A DNA stretch of 64,000 bases. Origin: Paenibacillus phyllosphaerae (lineage in GTDB: Bacteria > Bacillota > Bacilli > Paenibacillales > Paenibacillaceae). Below the pieces are notes generated by a model that was given only the letters and a program-made list of their open reading frames with translations, made no database searches and was not told where the DNA came from. A program made the translations under genes and the position numbers. The stretch spans positions 115,801-179,800 of the forward strand of contig NZ_JACHXK010000015.1 in NCBI RefSeq assembly GCF_014192105.1. Direction: 5' to 3'. Shown piece after piece: positions 36,408 through 44,858 of the stretch. How positions within the stretch are numbered: position 1 is the first letter of the stretch; every line of letters begins with the position of its first letter.

Positions 36408-37625
36408 ATGAATCCCGCTTTATCCTCGGCAAAACCGAAGGCGATGCATCACGGCACGATGTACGCCATCTTGTTCATGATCAGCTCGGTCCATTTGCTC
36501 AACGACACGATGCAGGCCGTTGTTAGCGCGTTGTTCCCGGTCGTTCGCGAGACGCTTCAGCTCTCCTTGACGCAGATCGGCTGGGTCGCGTTCGCGCTGA
36601 ATATGACGTCGTCGGTCATGCAGCCGGTGGTCGGACTCATCTCGGATAAAAAGCCGGCTCCCTGGATGCTGCCAGCCGGTATGGGCTTGAGCTTAATCGG
36701 CGTTGCGGGCCTTAGCGTCGCGCCATCCTTCTGGACGCTGCTCGCAGCCGTCGTATTCATCGGCCTCGGTTCGGCGATCTTCCACCCGGAAGGTTCGCGT
36801 GTCGTTTATTTCGCTGCAGGAACGAGACGCGGACTTGCGCAGTCCATCTACCAGGTCGGCGGCAACTCAGGCAGCATGCTGGCGCCGGTCATGACCATCT
36901 TCCTCTTCGAGCCGCTTGGTCAGCCGGGGGTCATATGGGGGACGCTGCTCGCAATCACGGGCATCCTTATCTTGTTAAGAGTCGTGCCTTGGTATCGTCT
37001 TCAGTTGGCGCAGCATGGCAAGCCGGTCAAGAAGTCGGCAGGGGCGGCCACTGACGCGGCGGTGTACAGCAATCGGCTGGTGGTGTTCGCGCTGACGCTG
37101 CTCATCGTGCTCGTGTTCGCAAGATCATGGTATTTCACCGGAATCGGCACCTTCTATCAGATCTATCTCCACGATTATAAAGGCTTAAGCGTTGCCGCGG
37201 CGCAGATCCCGATCTTCCTATTCATGGCCGGCGGCGTGATCGGCACTTTCTTCGGCGGTCTCCTTGCAGACCGCTTCGGCCGCAAAAGGATGATCCTTCT
37301 TTCCATTGCAGGATCTTCGCCGTTCGCGTTGATGCTTCCTTATTTGCCGCTAGGCTGGATTTATCCGATTATTTTTATACTGGGCATCATTCTATTATCC
37401 GGATTCTCGGTTAGTGTTGTGTACGCGCAGGAGCTGTTGCCGGGTAAAGTGGGCATGGCTTCCGGTCTAATCACGGGGCTGGCCTTCGGGATGGGGGCGA
37501 TCGGAGCGGTGGCGCTCGGTAAGGCAGGGGATCTGTGGGGGATCGATCAAGTGCTGGTCTGGTCGAGCTTCCTGCCGCTGGCGGGATTGCTCGCCGTCTT
37601 GCTGCCGCCGGATCGGCGAGCCTAA
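36408..37625 (+). CDS. MFS transporter of the fosmidomycin-resistance (Fsr) group
   Basis: About 405 aa with twelve helices. SSVHLLNDTMQAVVSALFPVV in helix 1 and FIGLGSAIFHPEGSRVVYFAA in the fourth are the hallmark of Fsr-like MFS proteins, with GNSGSMLAPV in the fifth and GLLADRFGRKRM in the second half. They export fosmidomycin or related small molecules. The ATG at 36408 is about ten bases from GAGAGGGG; the TTG at 36402 is less likely. It converges with the HAD gene with four bases between them and no terminator. Confidence 0.85.
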   Translation: MNPALSSAKPKAMHHGTMYAILFMISSVHLLNDTMQAVVSALFPVVRETLQLSLTQIGWVAFALNMTSSVMQPVVGLISDKKPAPWMLPAGMGLSLIGVAGLSVAPSFWTLLAAVVFIGLGSAIFHPEGSRVVYFAAGTRRGLAQSIYQVGGNSGSMLAPVMTIFLFEPLGQPGVIWGTLLAITGILILLRVVPWYRLQLAQHGKPVKKSAGAATDAAVYSNRLVVFALTLLIVLVFARSWYFTGIGTFYQIYLHDYKGLSVAAAQIPIFLFMAGGVIGTFFGGLLADRFGRKRMILLSIAGSSPFALMLPYLPLGWIYPIIFILGIILLSGFSVSVVYAQELLPGKVGMASGLITGLAFGMGAIGAVALGKAGDLWGIDQVLVWSSFLPLAGLLAVLLPPDRRA

Positions 37626-37629
37626 CCGC

Positions 37630-38424
37630 TTAGGCGGTAGGCTGAGGTATGCCGAGCAGGTGAAGCGCGGCCCATATGCCGTCTTCGGACGAGGAAGCGG
37701 TGACATGTTTCGCCGCTTCTTTGGCTTCGCGGACGCCATTGCCCATCGCAATGCCGAGACCCACGAAAGTCAGCATCTCCACGTCGTTGAGTCCATCGCC
37801 GAATGCGGCGCATTCGGAAGCGTCAACGCCTGCGGCGGCGAGCAAATACGGAATGCCGGCTGCCTTGGAACAGCCCATGGGCAGGAAATCGACGGCTTCG
37901 TCATGCCAACGGATGAACCGAAGTTCGGGGAACTGTGCTTCGTAGAGGGCCTGGTGGGCCACCGGTATGAACAGATTGCCTTGATAGACGGGATCTTGCT
38001 CGTAGTAGAGCGGATCGACGATAGGATACGGAAGATTGACGGATGAGAAGCCCGCTTGGATGAGCGGGTGAGCAGCTGTACTGACCCGAATCTCGCCGCT
38101 GCCGCAATAGGCGGTGACATGTCCGGTCGATTCCGCGTAGGCGGCGAAGTTGCGCAGAAGCTCGATCGAGATCGGATTCTCGTAGATCGGTCGGCCCTTA
38201 TGGACGACATACTGGCCGTTGATGGATACGTAGGAGTCGATGTTCAGTTCTTCCCGGATCCATTCGAAATGCGAAGGCGATCTGCCGGTAGCAATAGCAG
38301 TCTGAATACCGGACTCTTGGAGCACGCGGACTGCTGCCTTCGTAGAGTCGGGTATCGCGTGCCGGTCGTTAAGGAGCGTACCGTCGATATCGAACAGGAC
38401 GAGCTTAGGCTTATTCATGGACAC
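37630..38424 (-). CDS. HAD superfamily sugar-phosphate phosphatase (Cof type)
   Basis: 264 aa. Motif I LVLFDIDGTLL (nucleophile Asp and acid Asp), motif II AIATGRSPSH, a Lys in PMGCSKAAGIPYLL and motif III/IV AFGDGLNDVEML. A C2-type cap lies between about residues 85 and 190. Cof-type phosphatases act on sugar phosphates or flavin/pyridoxal phosphates. The start may be GTG 38424 or ATG 38418. It is divergent from the LacI-type regulator, which may control it. Confidence 0.85.
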   Translation of the reverse strand: MSMNKPKLVLFDIDGTLLNDRHAIPDSTKAAVRVLQESGIQTAIATGRSPSHFEWIREELNIDSYVSINGQYVVHKGRPIYENPISIELLRNFAAYAESTGHVTAYCGSGEIRVSTAAHPLIQAGFSSVNLPYPIVDPLYYEQDPVYQGNLFIPVAHQALYEAQFPELRFIRWHDEAVDFLPMGCSKAAGIPYLLAAAGVDASECAAFGDGLNDVEMLTFVGLGIAMGNGVREAKEAAKHVTASSSEDGIWAALHLLGIPQPTA

Positions 38425-38474
38425 GTAGAATCCCTGCTTTCTTGGTGAATTGACATCTAATTCAAATAGGTGAT

Positions 38475-38541
38475 TCTAGAATCGGCATCACGCCAGCCGA
38501 GGGAACGCCCTCGCGTCACGCTGCTGATCTAGAATCGGTAT
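38475..38541. promoter_or_regulatory. Direct repeats between the HAD and LacI genes
   Basis: TCTAGAATCGGCAT (38475-38488) and TCTAGAATCGGTAT (38528-38541) differ at one base and are 53 bases apart. The first is part of the palindrome GATTCTAGAATC. Between them GAGGG-AACG-CCCTC forms a small hairpin. Regulatory or recombination origin is unknown. Confidence 0.45.
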
Positions 38542-38560
38542 TGCTCATACAGCGTAAATT

Positions 38561-38576
38561 ATGAAACGCTTTTCAT
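38561..38576. promoter_or_regulatory. LacI-type operator
   Basis: ATGAAACGCTTTTCAT is a near-perfect 16-base palindrome with central CG/GC steps, the style of LacI-family sites, 40 bases before the regulator start. Autoregulation is likely. It does not fit cre, because the central CG is one position off. Confidence 0.55.
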
Positions 38577-38616
38577 GTCAAGCGTTATCGGGCAAAAAAA
38601 TCGGAAGGTGAGGCCT

Positions 38617-39594
38617 ATGGCTAACATCCGGCATATCGCGAAGCTTGCCGGCGTCTCCGTCAGCACCGTCTCCCGGGTATTGAACGGACATCCTTATGTA
38701 AGGGAAGAGAAACGGCTGGCTGTCGAACAGGCGATGAACAGCTTGAACTACGCGCGCAATATGAACGCGGTCCATCTGCTGCGCGGAAGAACCGACATGA
38801 TCGGCGTCATGCTGCCCTCCATTAATCATCCCTACTTCTCAAAACTCGTTGAAGGGATCTCGGATGAAGCGCTGCAAGCGGGTTGCAGGCTTGTCCTCTG
38901 CCAGACCGGGTACGCGGAAGAAGAGGAACGCAACGCGCTTCATATGGTCAAGGAGAAGCAAATCGACGGGCTGATCTTATGCTCGAAGGCGCTCGGATGG
39001 GACGAGATCGTGCCGTACGCCGCTTTTGGCTCGATCGTTGCGTGCGGGGAAGATGCCGGGGGGCTGCTGCCGTCGGTATTCATTGATCATTACGCCTCCT
39101 TCCGGGCGGGTATACGGCATGTGATGAGCAAGGGACACACCCGGATCGGCTTAGCCTTAAGCCGCTATGCCAGCCATAGCAGCGATCAGCGCCGACAGGC
39201 GTATTGGGATGCGATTACCGAGATTGGCGAGCAGCATCGGGAAGATTGGACTTTCTATGATTGCTATGGCATAGAGGACGGCGCTCAGGTCGTACGGCAG
39301 TTGCATGGCATGGCAGAGCGTCCGACGGCGATGCTCGTTACCGGCGATCAAGTCGCTGCGGGCATGATCGCAGAGGCAGCGAAGCTGGGCATCCGGGTAC
39401 CCGATGATCTTGCGATCCTAGGCTTCGATAATCAGCCGATCGCGCATGTGCTCGGCATTACGACAATCGATAATCAGCTGCACGAGATGGGGCGGGAAGC
39501 GTTCCGGATGCTGCAAGTCTCCCTGTTAGGAGAAGAGCCGCCGGTAAGCCGGGTCGAGATTCCTTTTGCGCTCGTGGAGAGAACGACGGTATAG
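38617..39594 (+). CDS. LacI family transcriptional regulator
   Basis: About 325 aa from ATG 38617, which follows GGAAGGTGAGG. The DNA-binding domain starts MANIRHIAKLAGVSVSTVSRVLNGHPYV, followed by the hinge (YARNMNAVHLLRGRTDMIGVML) and the periplasmic-binding-like sensor domain to the end (LAILGFDNQPIAHVLGITTIDNQ). It should repress a sugar gene set in the absence of ligand; the ligand is not readable. The nearest candidate targets are itself and the divergent HAD gene. Confidence 0.9.
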   Translation: MANIRHIAKLAGVSVSTVSRVLNGHPYVREEKRLAVEQAMNSLNYARNMNAVHLLRGRTDMIGVMLPSINHPYFSKLVEGISDEALQAGCRLVLCQTGYAEEEERNALHMVKEKQIDGLILCSKALGWDEIVPYAAFGSIVACGEDAGGLLPSVFIDHYASFRAGIRHVMSKGHTRIGLALSRYASHSSDQRRQAYWDAITEIGEQHREDWTFYDCYGIEDGAQVVRQLHGMAERPTAMLVTGDQVAAGMIAEAAKLGIRVPDDLAILGFDNQPIAHVLGITTIDNQLHEMGREAFRMLQVSLLGEEPPVSRVEIPFALVERTTV

Positions 39595-39602
39595 ATGGCA
39601 TC

Positions 39603-39640
39603 AGCCATCCTTGGCTATATTGCTGAGGATGGCTTTTTTA
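39603..39640 (+). terminator. Terminator after the LacI gene
   Basis: AGCCATCCT pairs with AGGATGGCT, followed by T6. Confidence 0.85.
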
Positions 39641-39738
39641 TTTGGGTATTGTTTTAAATAACTAGATAAATTATGATTATGTCTATAAATAAACAAACGA
39701 AGTTATATTGTGTTTATAAAATAGGGAGTTGGTTGTAG

Positions 39739-40152
39739 ATGAACCGCAGAAAAGAACTACAGCAGGAATACGCGATGAAGAAGCGGGTGATGGGCGTCTT
39801 TCAATTCGTGAATACGGCGAGCGGCAAGCGGTACATTGCCTCATCCAGCTCGTTGGAGTCGGCTGAGTCCCGGGAGGAGTTCATGCTGCGCATGAATTCG
39901 CACATGAATAAGGCGCTGCAGGAGGATTGGAATGCATCGGATGGCGCGGCATTCGTCTATGAGGTATTGGAGGAGCTCAAGCTTGGGGACGAGATCCGCA
40001 ACGATTTCAAGGATATGATGACGCCGGAGGGAGAGTTACGGCGGGACCTCGTGCAAGGATACCGCAGAGAGCTTAGCAAACTGGAGGACAAATGGCGGGA
40101 GCAGCTGGGCAGTTATGAGCCGGAAGGCTACAACAAGCGAAGAAGGGTCTAA
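39739..40152 (+). CDS. GIY-YIG-like protein with degenerate motif
   Basis: 137 aa. The start MNRRKELQQEY, then GVFQFVNTASGKRYIASSSSLESAE and the central FMLRMNSHMNKALQEDWNASDGAAFVYEVLEEL match the GIY-YIG family proteins of Bacillales and Paenibacillus. GIY is GVF and YIG is YIA here, and the usual catalytic Arg/His neighbourhood is weak, so nuclease activity is doubtful. The C-terminus is a basic helical tail ending EGYNKRRRV. GGGAGTTGG precedes the start. The gene is followed by an MFS gene 31 bases later. Confidence 0.72.
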   Translation: MNRRKELQQEYAMKKRVMGVFQFVNTASGKRYIASSSSLESAESREEFMLRMNSHMNKALQEDWNASDGAAFVYEVLEELKLGDEIRNDFKDMMTPEGELRRDLVQGYRRELSKLEDKWREQLGSYEPEGYNKRRRV

Positions 40153-40182
40153 TTTTTTTTAGTAGGAGGAGGAGATATTGCC

Positions 40183-41448
40183 ATGACAACGCAAGCAAGA
40201 CCGCAGGAGAGACGAAGCAGCCTGCTGCGGAACCGGTTCGTACAGACGGTGTTGCTGTCGAACATGATGCTTCAGCTCGGGATTTGGGTACGCAACTTCG
40301 CGGTGCTGCTGTTCGTATCCGAGCAGACGAATCAAGATCCGGTCGCCATCTCGTTAATCTCGGTCGTGCAGTTCGCGCCGATCTTTATCTTTTCGTTCAT
40401 CGGCGGCACGTTCGCGGATCGTTGGCGGCCGAAACGAACGATGGTCTGGTGTGACCTGCTCTCGTCCATCTCGGTGTTCGTCGTGCTATTAACGCTTATG
40501 TATCAGGCGTGGGAGGCCGTTTATTTTGCCACCTTCGTGTCGGCGGTATTGTCGCAATTCTCGCAGCCATCCGGCATGAAGCTATTCAAGCGATATGTGG
40601 AACCGGAGCAGCAGCAAAGCGCGATGGCGATGCTGCAGACGCTGATCGGCGTGTTCATGGTGTTAGGTCCAGCGATCGGCAGCCTGATCTATAAGGGACT
40701 CGGCATTGAAGCCTCGCTTGTTTGCACCGGTGCGGCATTTCTGCTCTCCGCGCTGGTTCTCATCCGATTGCCGAAGGATGACCGGGAAGCAGCATCCGCA
40801 GTACAGAAGCGAAGCTTCCAAGACGATCTGAAGGATGGCTTCCGCTATGTGATGAAAAGCAAGGTACTGCTGACGCTGGGCGGTACATTCGCCTTCGTCG
40901 GCTTGGCTAGCGGCATGGCCAATACGCTCGGGATCTTCGTGGTTACCGAGAAGCTCAGCAAGACCGAGGACTTTGTCCAGTACATGCAAATGGCTAACGG
41001 CGCTGCAGTGCTGGTCGGCGGGGTATGCGTGGCGATACTGGCCCGGAAGTGGTCGCCGCAGCAGCTGCTCGCAGTCGCCCTGCTGGCAGACGCGATCGGC
41101 CTGGTCGGGACCGGGTTCTCGACGAGCGTGGCGCTTACGCTCGCGCTTCAGTTCCTCATGGGCTTCTTCTTCCCGATTATCCAGGTGGCGATCAGCACGA
41201 TGCTGCTGCGCTGGACGGCCGGCGACTACATCGGCCGGGTGAACGGCGTCATCATGCCGATGTTCACGGGCGCCATGGTGCTCATGATGGCAACCAGCGG
41301 TCCGCTATTGCACGTCTTCACGTTGGAGACGCTGTCGATCATCGCCGGGACATTCATGCTGCTCGGCGGACTGTTGCAGCTGTCGATCATGAAAGCCAAG
41401 TCGCCGCAGCTGGCACCAAGTACGCGATCCGCAGGCGTGGAACAATAA
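40183..41448 (+). CDS. MFS transporter (MefA/enterobactin-exporter-like group)
   Basis: 421 aa with twelve helices. The loop GGTFADRWRPKRTMVWCDLLS is the form of motif A seen in macrolide (MefA-like) and enterobactin exporter relatives. The central loop has a basic stretch (KDDREAASAVQKRSFQDDLKDGFRYV). AGTAGGAGGAGG precedes the ATG. It is probably a drug or siderophore exporter. A strong terminator follows. Confidence 0.85.
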   Translation: MTTQARPQERRSSLLRNRFVQTVLLSNMMLQLGIWVRNFAVLLFVSEQTNQDPVAISLISVVQFAPIFIFSFIGGTFADRWRPKRTMVWCDLLSSISVFVVLLTLMYQAWEAVYFATFVSAVLSQFSQPSGMKLFKRYVEPEQQQSAMAMLQTLIGVFMVLGPAIGSLIYKGLGIEASLVCTGAAFLLSALVLIRLPKDDREAASAVQKRSFQDDLKDGFRYVMKSKVLLTLGGTFAFVGLASGMANTLGIFVVTEKLSKTEDFVQYMQMANGAAVLVGGVCVAILARKWSPQQLLAVALLADAIGLVGTGFSTSVALTLALQFLMGFFFPIIQVAISTMLLRWTAGDYIGRVNGVIMPMFTGAMVLMMATSGPLLHVFTLETLSIIAGTFMLLGGLLQLSIMKAKSPQLAPSTRSAGVEQ

Positions 41449-41450
41449 AG

Positions 41451-41490
41451 AAGGGCACTTCCCGTAGAAGATCGCGGGAAGTGCCCTTTG
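41451..41490 (+). terminator. Terminator after the MFS gene
   Basis: AAGGGCACTTCCCG (41451-41464) pairs perfectly with CGGGAAGTGCCCTT (41475-41488). Confidence 0.85.
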
Positions 41491-41658
41491 GTGTTGTTGT
41501 TGGGGTTAACCGAACTTACTGCGTATTCGAATGTTCTTCCGATCGCTGTTGTTCTCGGATTCCTGGATTAGAAAGTCGAGGGTGGAATCCGTTCACAAAG
41601 GCGAACGCTAGCGCTTCTCCAGAATCATTGGAATACTTCGTTGCGGTTTAACCTGAGT

Positions 41659-41796
41659 CAAACATAAAGCGTGTTCACGCAGTGAACGTCAAGCGAGAGT
41701 CAGCTCGCAGCCGCATCACGCCGACTCAAGCAGCAGGTCCCCACCTAGCACAAACGTAAAGCGTGTCCACGCAGTGGACGTTTAAGCGAGGGTCAG
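41659..41796. repeat. Two diverged copies of a 92-bp hairpin unit
   Basis: CAAACATAAAGCGTG-TTCAC-GCA-GTGAA (from 41659) and CAAACGTAAAGCGTG-TCCAC-GCA-GTGGA (from 41751) are 92 bases apart. Each is followed by a similar tail (CAAGCGAGAGTCAGC / TTAAGCGAGGGTCAGC ... AGCAGGTC / GGCAGGTC). The stem changes T to C on one side and A to G on the other, so pairing is kept. The whole 41491-42048 gap has no credible gene. Confidence 0.65.
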
Positions 41797-41878
41797 CACG
41801 GAGCAACATCATGTCGCAACAAGCGGCAGGTCACACCCATAAGGCATAAAAGTCGCGAACGAAGCTCGAAGACAGAGC

Positions 41879-41924
41879 TTTGTCCATAGCAGATTGCATA
41901 ACCATTGCAATCCGCAAGGACAAA
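41879..41924. other. Nested hairpin in the intergenic structured region
   Basis: Outer stem TTTGTCC (41879-41885) with GGACAAA (41918-41924); inner stem GATTGCA (41892-41898) with TGCAATC (41906-41912) and loop TAACCAT. Further on GGGCC-GT-GGCCC and CCCCTCC-AAT-GGAGGGG also pair. The order suggests one folded transcript or a non-coding mobile element fragment. No promoter was identified. Confidence 0.5.
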
Positions 41925-42048
41925 AGCGTCTCCACGCTCGAAAGAACACATCGAAGACGGCCGCGTTCCGAATCTCGCCCCTTACGGGTACCCAGTAGGG
42001 CCGTGGCCCTCTGGTTCCCCTCCAATGGAGGGGGAAGGGGGAGGTTAA

Positions 42049-43218
42049 TTAAAGGGCAGCGCCTTTTATTTTCCCAAAGAAGCTGCTAATCGCATAATAG
42101 GCCGCTCCTCTGACCGCCGACTGGTCATGCAGCTCGGCGAAGAGGACACGAAGCCGCTCGCGGTGATACGACAGTGTGCGCTGATCGACCGTGGCTTGCA
42201 CATACGGCGCAATCCAGTTTTGCGCGCGGCTCATCCGGTTGCCGATGATGACGACGTCCGGATTGAAGACGTTGACGATGTTCGCGATACCGGCGCCCAT
42301 CGCTTCCCCGATCTGCCGGAGCAATTGCAGCACGGCTTCGTCCTGCTGCTCCGCGCGCGCAAGCAGAGTCTCCAGATCGTCAGCGCCCAGCTTGCTCGCC
42401 TGCTCGAGGAGCGCATTCTCCGAAGCGTACAGCTCCCAACAGCCTTGGTTGCCGCAGCGGCAGGCTCGTCCGCCGCGTTCGATCGACAGGTGCCCGAGCT
42501 CGCCGGAGAACCCGGAAGCGCCTTTATACAGCTCTTTGTTCAATATGATGCCCGTCCCGATCCCGATCCCGACGGAGACATAGATTTGATGGGCGATACC
42601 GCGGCCGGCGCCGTACTTCTGCTCGCCCTGCGCACCGGCGTTCGCTTCGTTATCGATCGTGACCGGCACGCCGAACCTCTCTTCGATCAGCTGCTGCAGC
42701 GGCACCTGGCTCCAGCCGAGATTCGGCGCGAACAGGATGTTCCCTTGATCGTCGACGATGCCCGGCACGCCGATTCCGATGCCGACCAGGCCGTACGGGC
42801 ATTCCGGAATGTGGGCTTGCAACGAAGCGATGCAGCTGCATAGCTGGTCGAGAACGGCTTGCTGCTCGGTAGTCTTGAGCGGCAGCTCCTGCTCGAAGGC
42901 GACCTCGCCCTCGAGCGTCGTGAGGACGCCGCGTATATAATTGACGCCAAGATCGATGCCGATCGCATAGCCGCATGCGCCATTGAAGAGGAGCATGACC
43001 GGCTTGCGCCCGCCGCTCGATTCGCCGTGGCCAATCTCCAACACGAGATGGGCATCGATCAAATCCTGCACGAGGCTCGAGACGGTAGCCTTATTGAGGC
43101 CGGTCCGCTCGGAGATTTGGGCGCGCGAGAGGGGAGCGTGCTTCAGCACGGCTTCGAGCACGATCGCGGTATTTATTTTTTTGATCATGGCCAGATCGCC
43201 CGTAGGTTTGCGTTTCAT
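42049..43218 (-). CDS. xylR: Xylose-responsive ROK family repressor XylR
   Basis: 389 aa from ATG 43218 (MKRKPTGDLAMIKKINTAIVL). Residues 15-70 are a winged helix (LSRAQISERTGLNKATVSSLVQDLI), followed by a ROK sugar-kinase-like domain with IGIDLGVNYIRG and the zinc motif CRCGNQGCWE. It should bind the xylO palindrome at 43393-43425 in the absence of xylose and repress the divergent xylAB genes. GGAG lies 11 bases upstream of the start. A more distal ATG at 43254 is less likely because conservation begins at the chosen residue. Confidence 0.92.
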   Translation of the reverse strand: MKRKPTGDLAMIKKINTAIVLEAVLKHAPLSRAQISERTGLNKATVSSLVQDLIDAHLVLEIGHGESSGGRKPVMLLFNGACGYAIGIDLGVNYIRGVLTTLEGEVAFEQELPLKTTEQQAVLDQLCSCIASLQAHIPECPYGLVGIGIGVPGIVDDQGNILFAPNLGWSQVPLQQLIEERFGVPVTIDNEANAGAQGEQKYGAGRGIAHQIYVSVGIGIGTGIILNKELYKGASGFSGELGHLSIERGGRACRCGNQGCWELYASENALLEQASKLGADDLETLLARAEQQDEAVLQLLRQIGEAMGAGIANIVNVFNPDVVIIGNRMSRAQNWIAPYVQATVDQRTLSYHRERLRVLFAELHDQSAVRGAAYYAISSFFGKIKGAAL

Positions 43219-43392
43219 CTTCAAATTCGCTCCTGCCTTGTCGTAGAGAATCATGAGTTAAGCGTGTATAGAAAGGAATTGGCGCGCAAATAACAATGAA
43301 GGCCCGTATGGCCTTTGCTGCCAACTAAAGGGTTCCTGGCTCGTTCACACTGGATTGTAACACGAAAAATTCGTTAGCTGTATTTTAACACA

Positions 43393-43425
43393 AAACTTAG
43401 TTTGTTTAATAGACAAACTAAGTTT
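43393..43425. promoter_or_regulatory. xylO operator
   Basis: A perfect 13-bp inverted repeat (AAACTTAGTTTGT / ACAAACTAAGTTT) with a seven-base centre. It contains TTAGTTTGT-N-ACAAACTAA, the XylR operator known from Bacillus, and lies between xylR and xylA. Confidence 0.92.
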
Positions 43426-43439
43426 ATTCGTGTTATGCT
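43410..43439 (+). promoter_or_regulatory. xylAB promoter
   Basis: TAGACA (43410-43415), 18-bp spacer and TATGCT (43434-43439). The -35 is inside xylO, so XylR binding would exclude polymerase. Confidence 0.65.
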
Positions 43440-43456
43440 AAGTGCAGATCAAGCGA

Positions 43457-43470
43457 AGAGAGCGTTTACA
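43457..43470 (+). promoter_or_regulatory. Possible cre site in the xylA leader
   Basis: AGAGAGCGTTTACA fits the cre consensus at 12 of 14 positions and lies about 20 bases after the -10. Catabolite repression of xyl genes is usual in Bacillales; this site is only a candidate. Confidence 0.4.
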
Positions 43471-43528
43471 ATAGTATCCGCTGCTCGTTGCTCCATACAC
43501 TTAAACCAAATATGGGAGGCATTATTCC

Positions 43529-44842
43529 ATGACGTACTTTAAGAATATCAACAAGATTCAATTCGAGGGCAAAGGCTCCGATAATCCGCTCGCGTTCAAA
43601 CATTACAACCCATCCGAGGTTGTCCTGGGCAAAACAATGGAAGAGCATCTCCGCTTCGCAGTCGCTTACTGGCACACATTCACATACGGCGGCGCAGATC
43701 CGTTCGGCGTTGGCACATCGGTGCGCGGCTGGGATAACGCGGATGCGCTGGACCAAGCTAAGGCTCGCGTAGAAGCGAACTTCGAGTTCCTCGAGAAGAT
43801 CAACATTCCATACTATGCGTTCCATGACCGCGATATCGCGCCGGAAGGCGAGACGCTGCAAGAAACGAACAAGAACCTCGACGTGATCGCCGATCTGCTG
43901 GAGAGCAACATGAAGTCTTCCGGCAAGAAACTGCTGTGGAACACGGCTAACATGTTCACGAACCCGCGCTTCGTGCACGGCGCAGGCACAACATGCAATG
44001 CGGACGTCTATGCTTACGCTGGCGCGCAATTGAAGAAATCCCTTGAGATCGGCAAACGCCTTGGCGCAGAGAACTATGTCTTCTGGGGCGGCCGCGAAGG
44101 CTACGAGACGCTGCTGAACACGGATATGGCGTTCGAGCTGGATAACCTGGCGCGCCTGCTGCATATGGGTGTCGACTATGCCAAAGAAATCGGATTCGAC
44201 GCGCAATTCCTGATCGAGCCTAAGCCGAAAGAGCCAACGAAGCATCAATACGATTTCGATGCGGCAACGACGATCGCGTTCCTGCAGAAGTACGGCCTCA
44301 AGGACTTCTTCAAGCTGAACCTGGAAGCGAACCATGCGACGCTGGCCGGCCACACGTTCGAGCACGAGATCCGCACGGCTGCCATCAACGGCCTGCTCGG
44401 TTCCCTCGACGCGAACCAAGGCGACCTGCTGCTCGGCTGGGATACGGACGAATTCCCGACGGACCTGTACTCCACGACGCTTACGATGTACGAAGTGCTT
44501 AAGGCTGGCGGCCTGAACAAAGGCGGCATCAACTTCGACGCTAAAGTACGCCGCGGCTCCTTCGAAGACGAGGATCTCTTCTTGGCGCACATCGCAGGTA
44601 TGGATTCGTACGCTTGGGGCTTGAAAGCAGCAGCGAAGCTGATCGAAGAGAAAGTGCTCGACAGCATCGTCGACAACCGCTACCGTAGCTTCAAAGAAGG
44701 CATCGGCGCAGAGATCGTATCCGGCAAGGCTTCGCTGCACACGCTGGAGCAATACGCGCTGCAGAACAACCCGATCCGCAACGAGTCCGGCCGTCAAGAG
44801 CGCATCAAGCTCGTTCTGAACGAAATCATCTACAGCGTATAA
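43529..44842 (+). CDS. xylA: Xylose isomerase
   Basis: 437 aa, the class II length. [26 protein letters not shown] (catalytic His/Asp), [43 protein letters not shown] (Glu and Lys at the metal site) and [16 protein letters not shown] are all present. It interconverts D-xylose and D-xylulose with two divalent metal ions in the cytoplasm. GGGAGG precedes the ATG. It is transcribed with xylB 16 bases downstream under XylR control. Confidence 0.97.
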   Translation: MTYFKNINKIQFEGKGSDNPLAFKHYNPSEVVLGKTMEEHLRFAVAYWHTFTYGGADPFGVGTSVRGWDNADALDQAKARVEANFEFLEKINIPYYAFHDRDIAPEGETLQETNKNLDVIADLLESNMKSSGKKLLWNTANMFTNPRFVHGAGTTCNADVYAYAGAQLKKSLEIGKRLGAENYVFWGGREGYETLLNTDMAFELDNLARLLHMGVDYAKEIGFDAQFLIEPKPKEPTKHQYDFDAATTIAFLQKYGLKDFFKLNLEANHATLAGHTFEHEIRTAAINGLLGSLDANQGDLLLGWDTDEFPTDLYSTTLTMYEVLKAGGLNKGGINFDAKVRRGSFEDEDLFLAHIAGMDSYAWGLKAAAKLIEEKVLDSIVDNRYRSFKEGIGAEIVSGKASLHTLEQYALQNNPIRNESGRQERIKLVLNEIIYSV

Positions 44843-44858
44843 GAGGGGGATCCCGCAC

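Noticed and set aside
38561..38576. cre site
   Set aside because: The palindrome looks similar, but the central CG is displaced by one base from the cre consensus; a LacI-type operator is the better reading.
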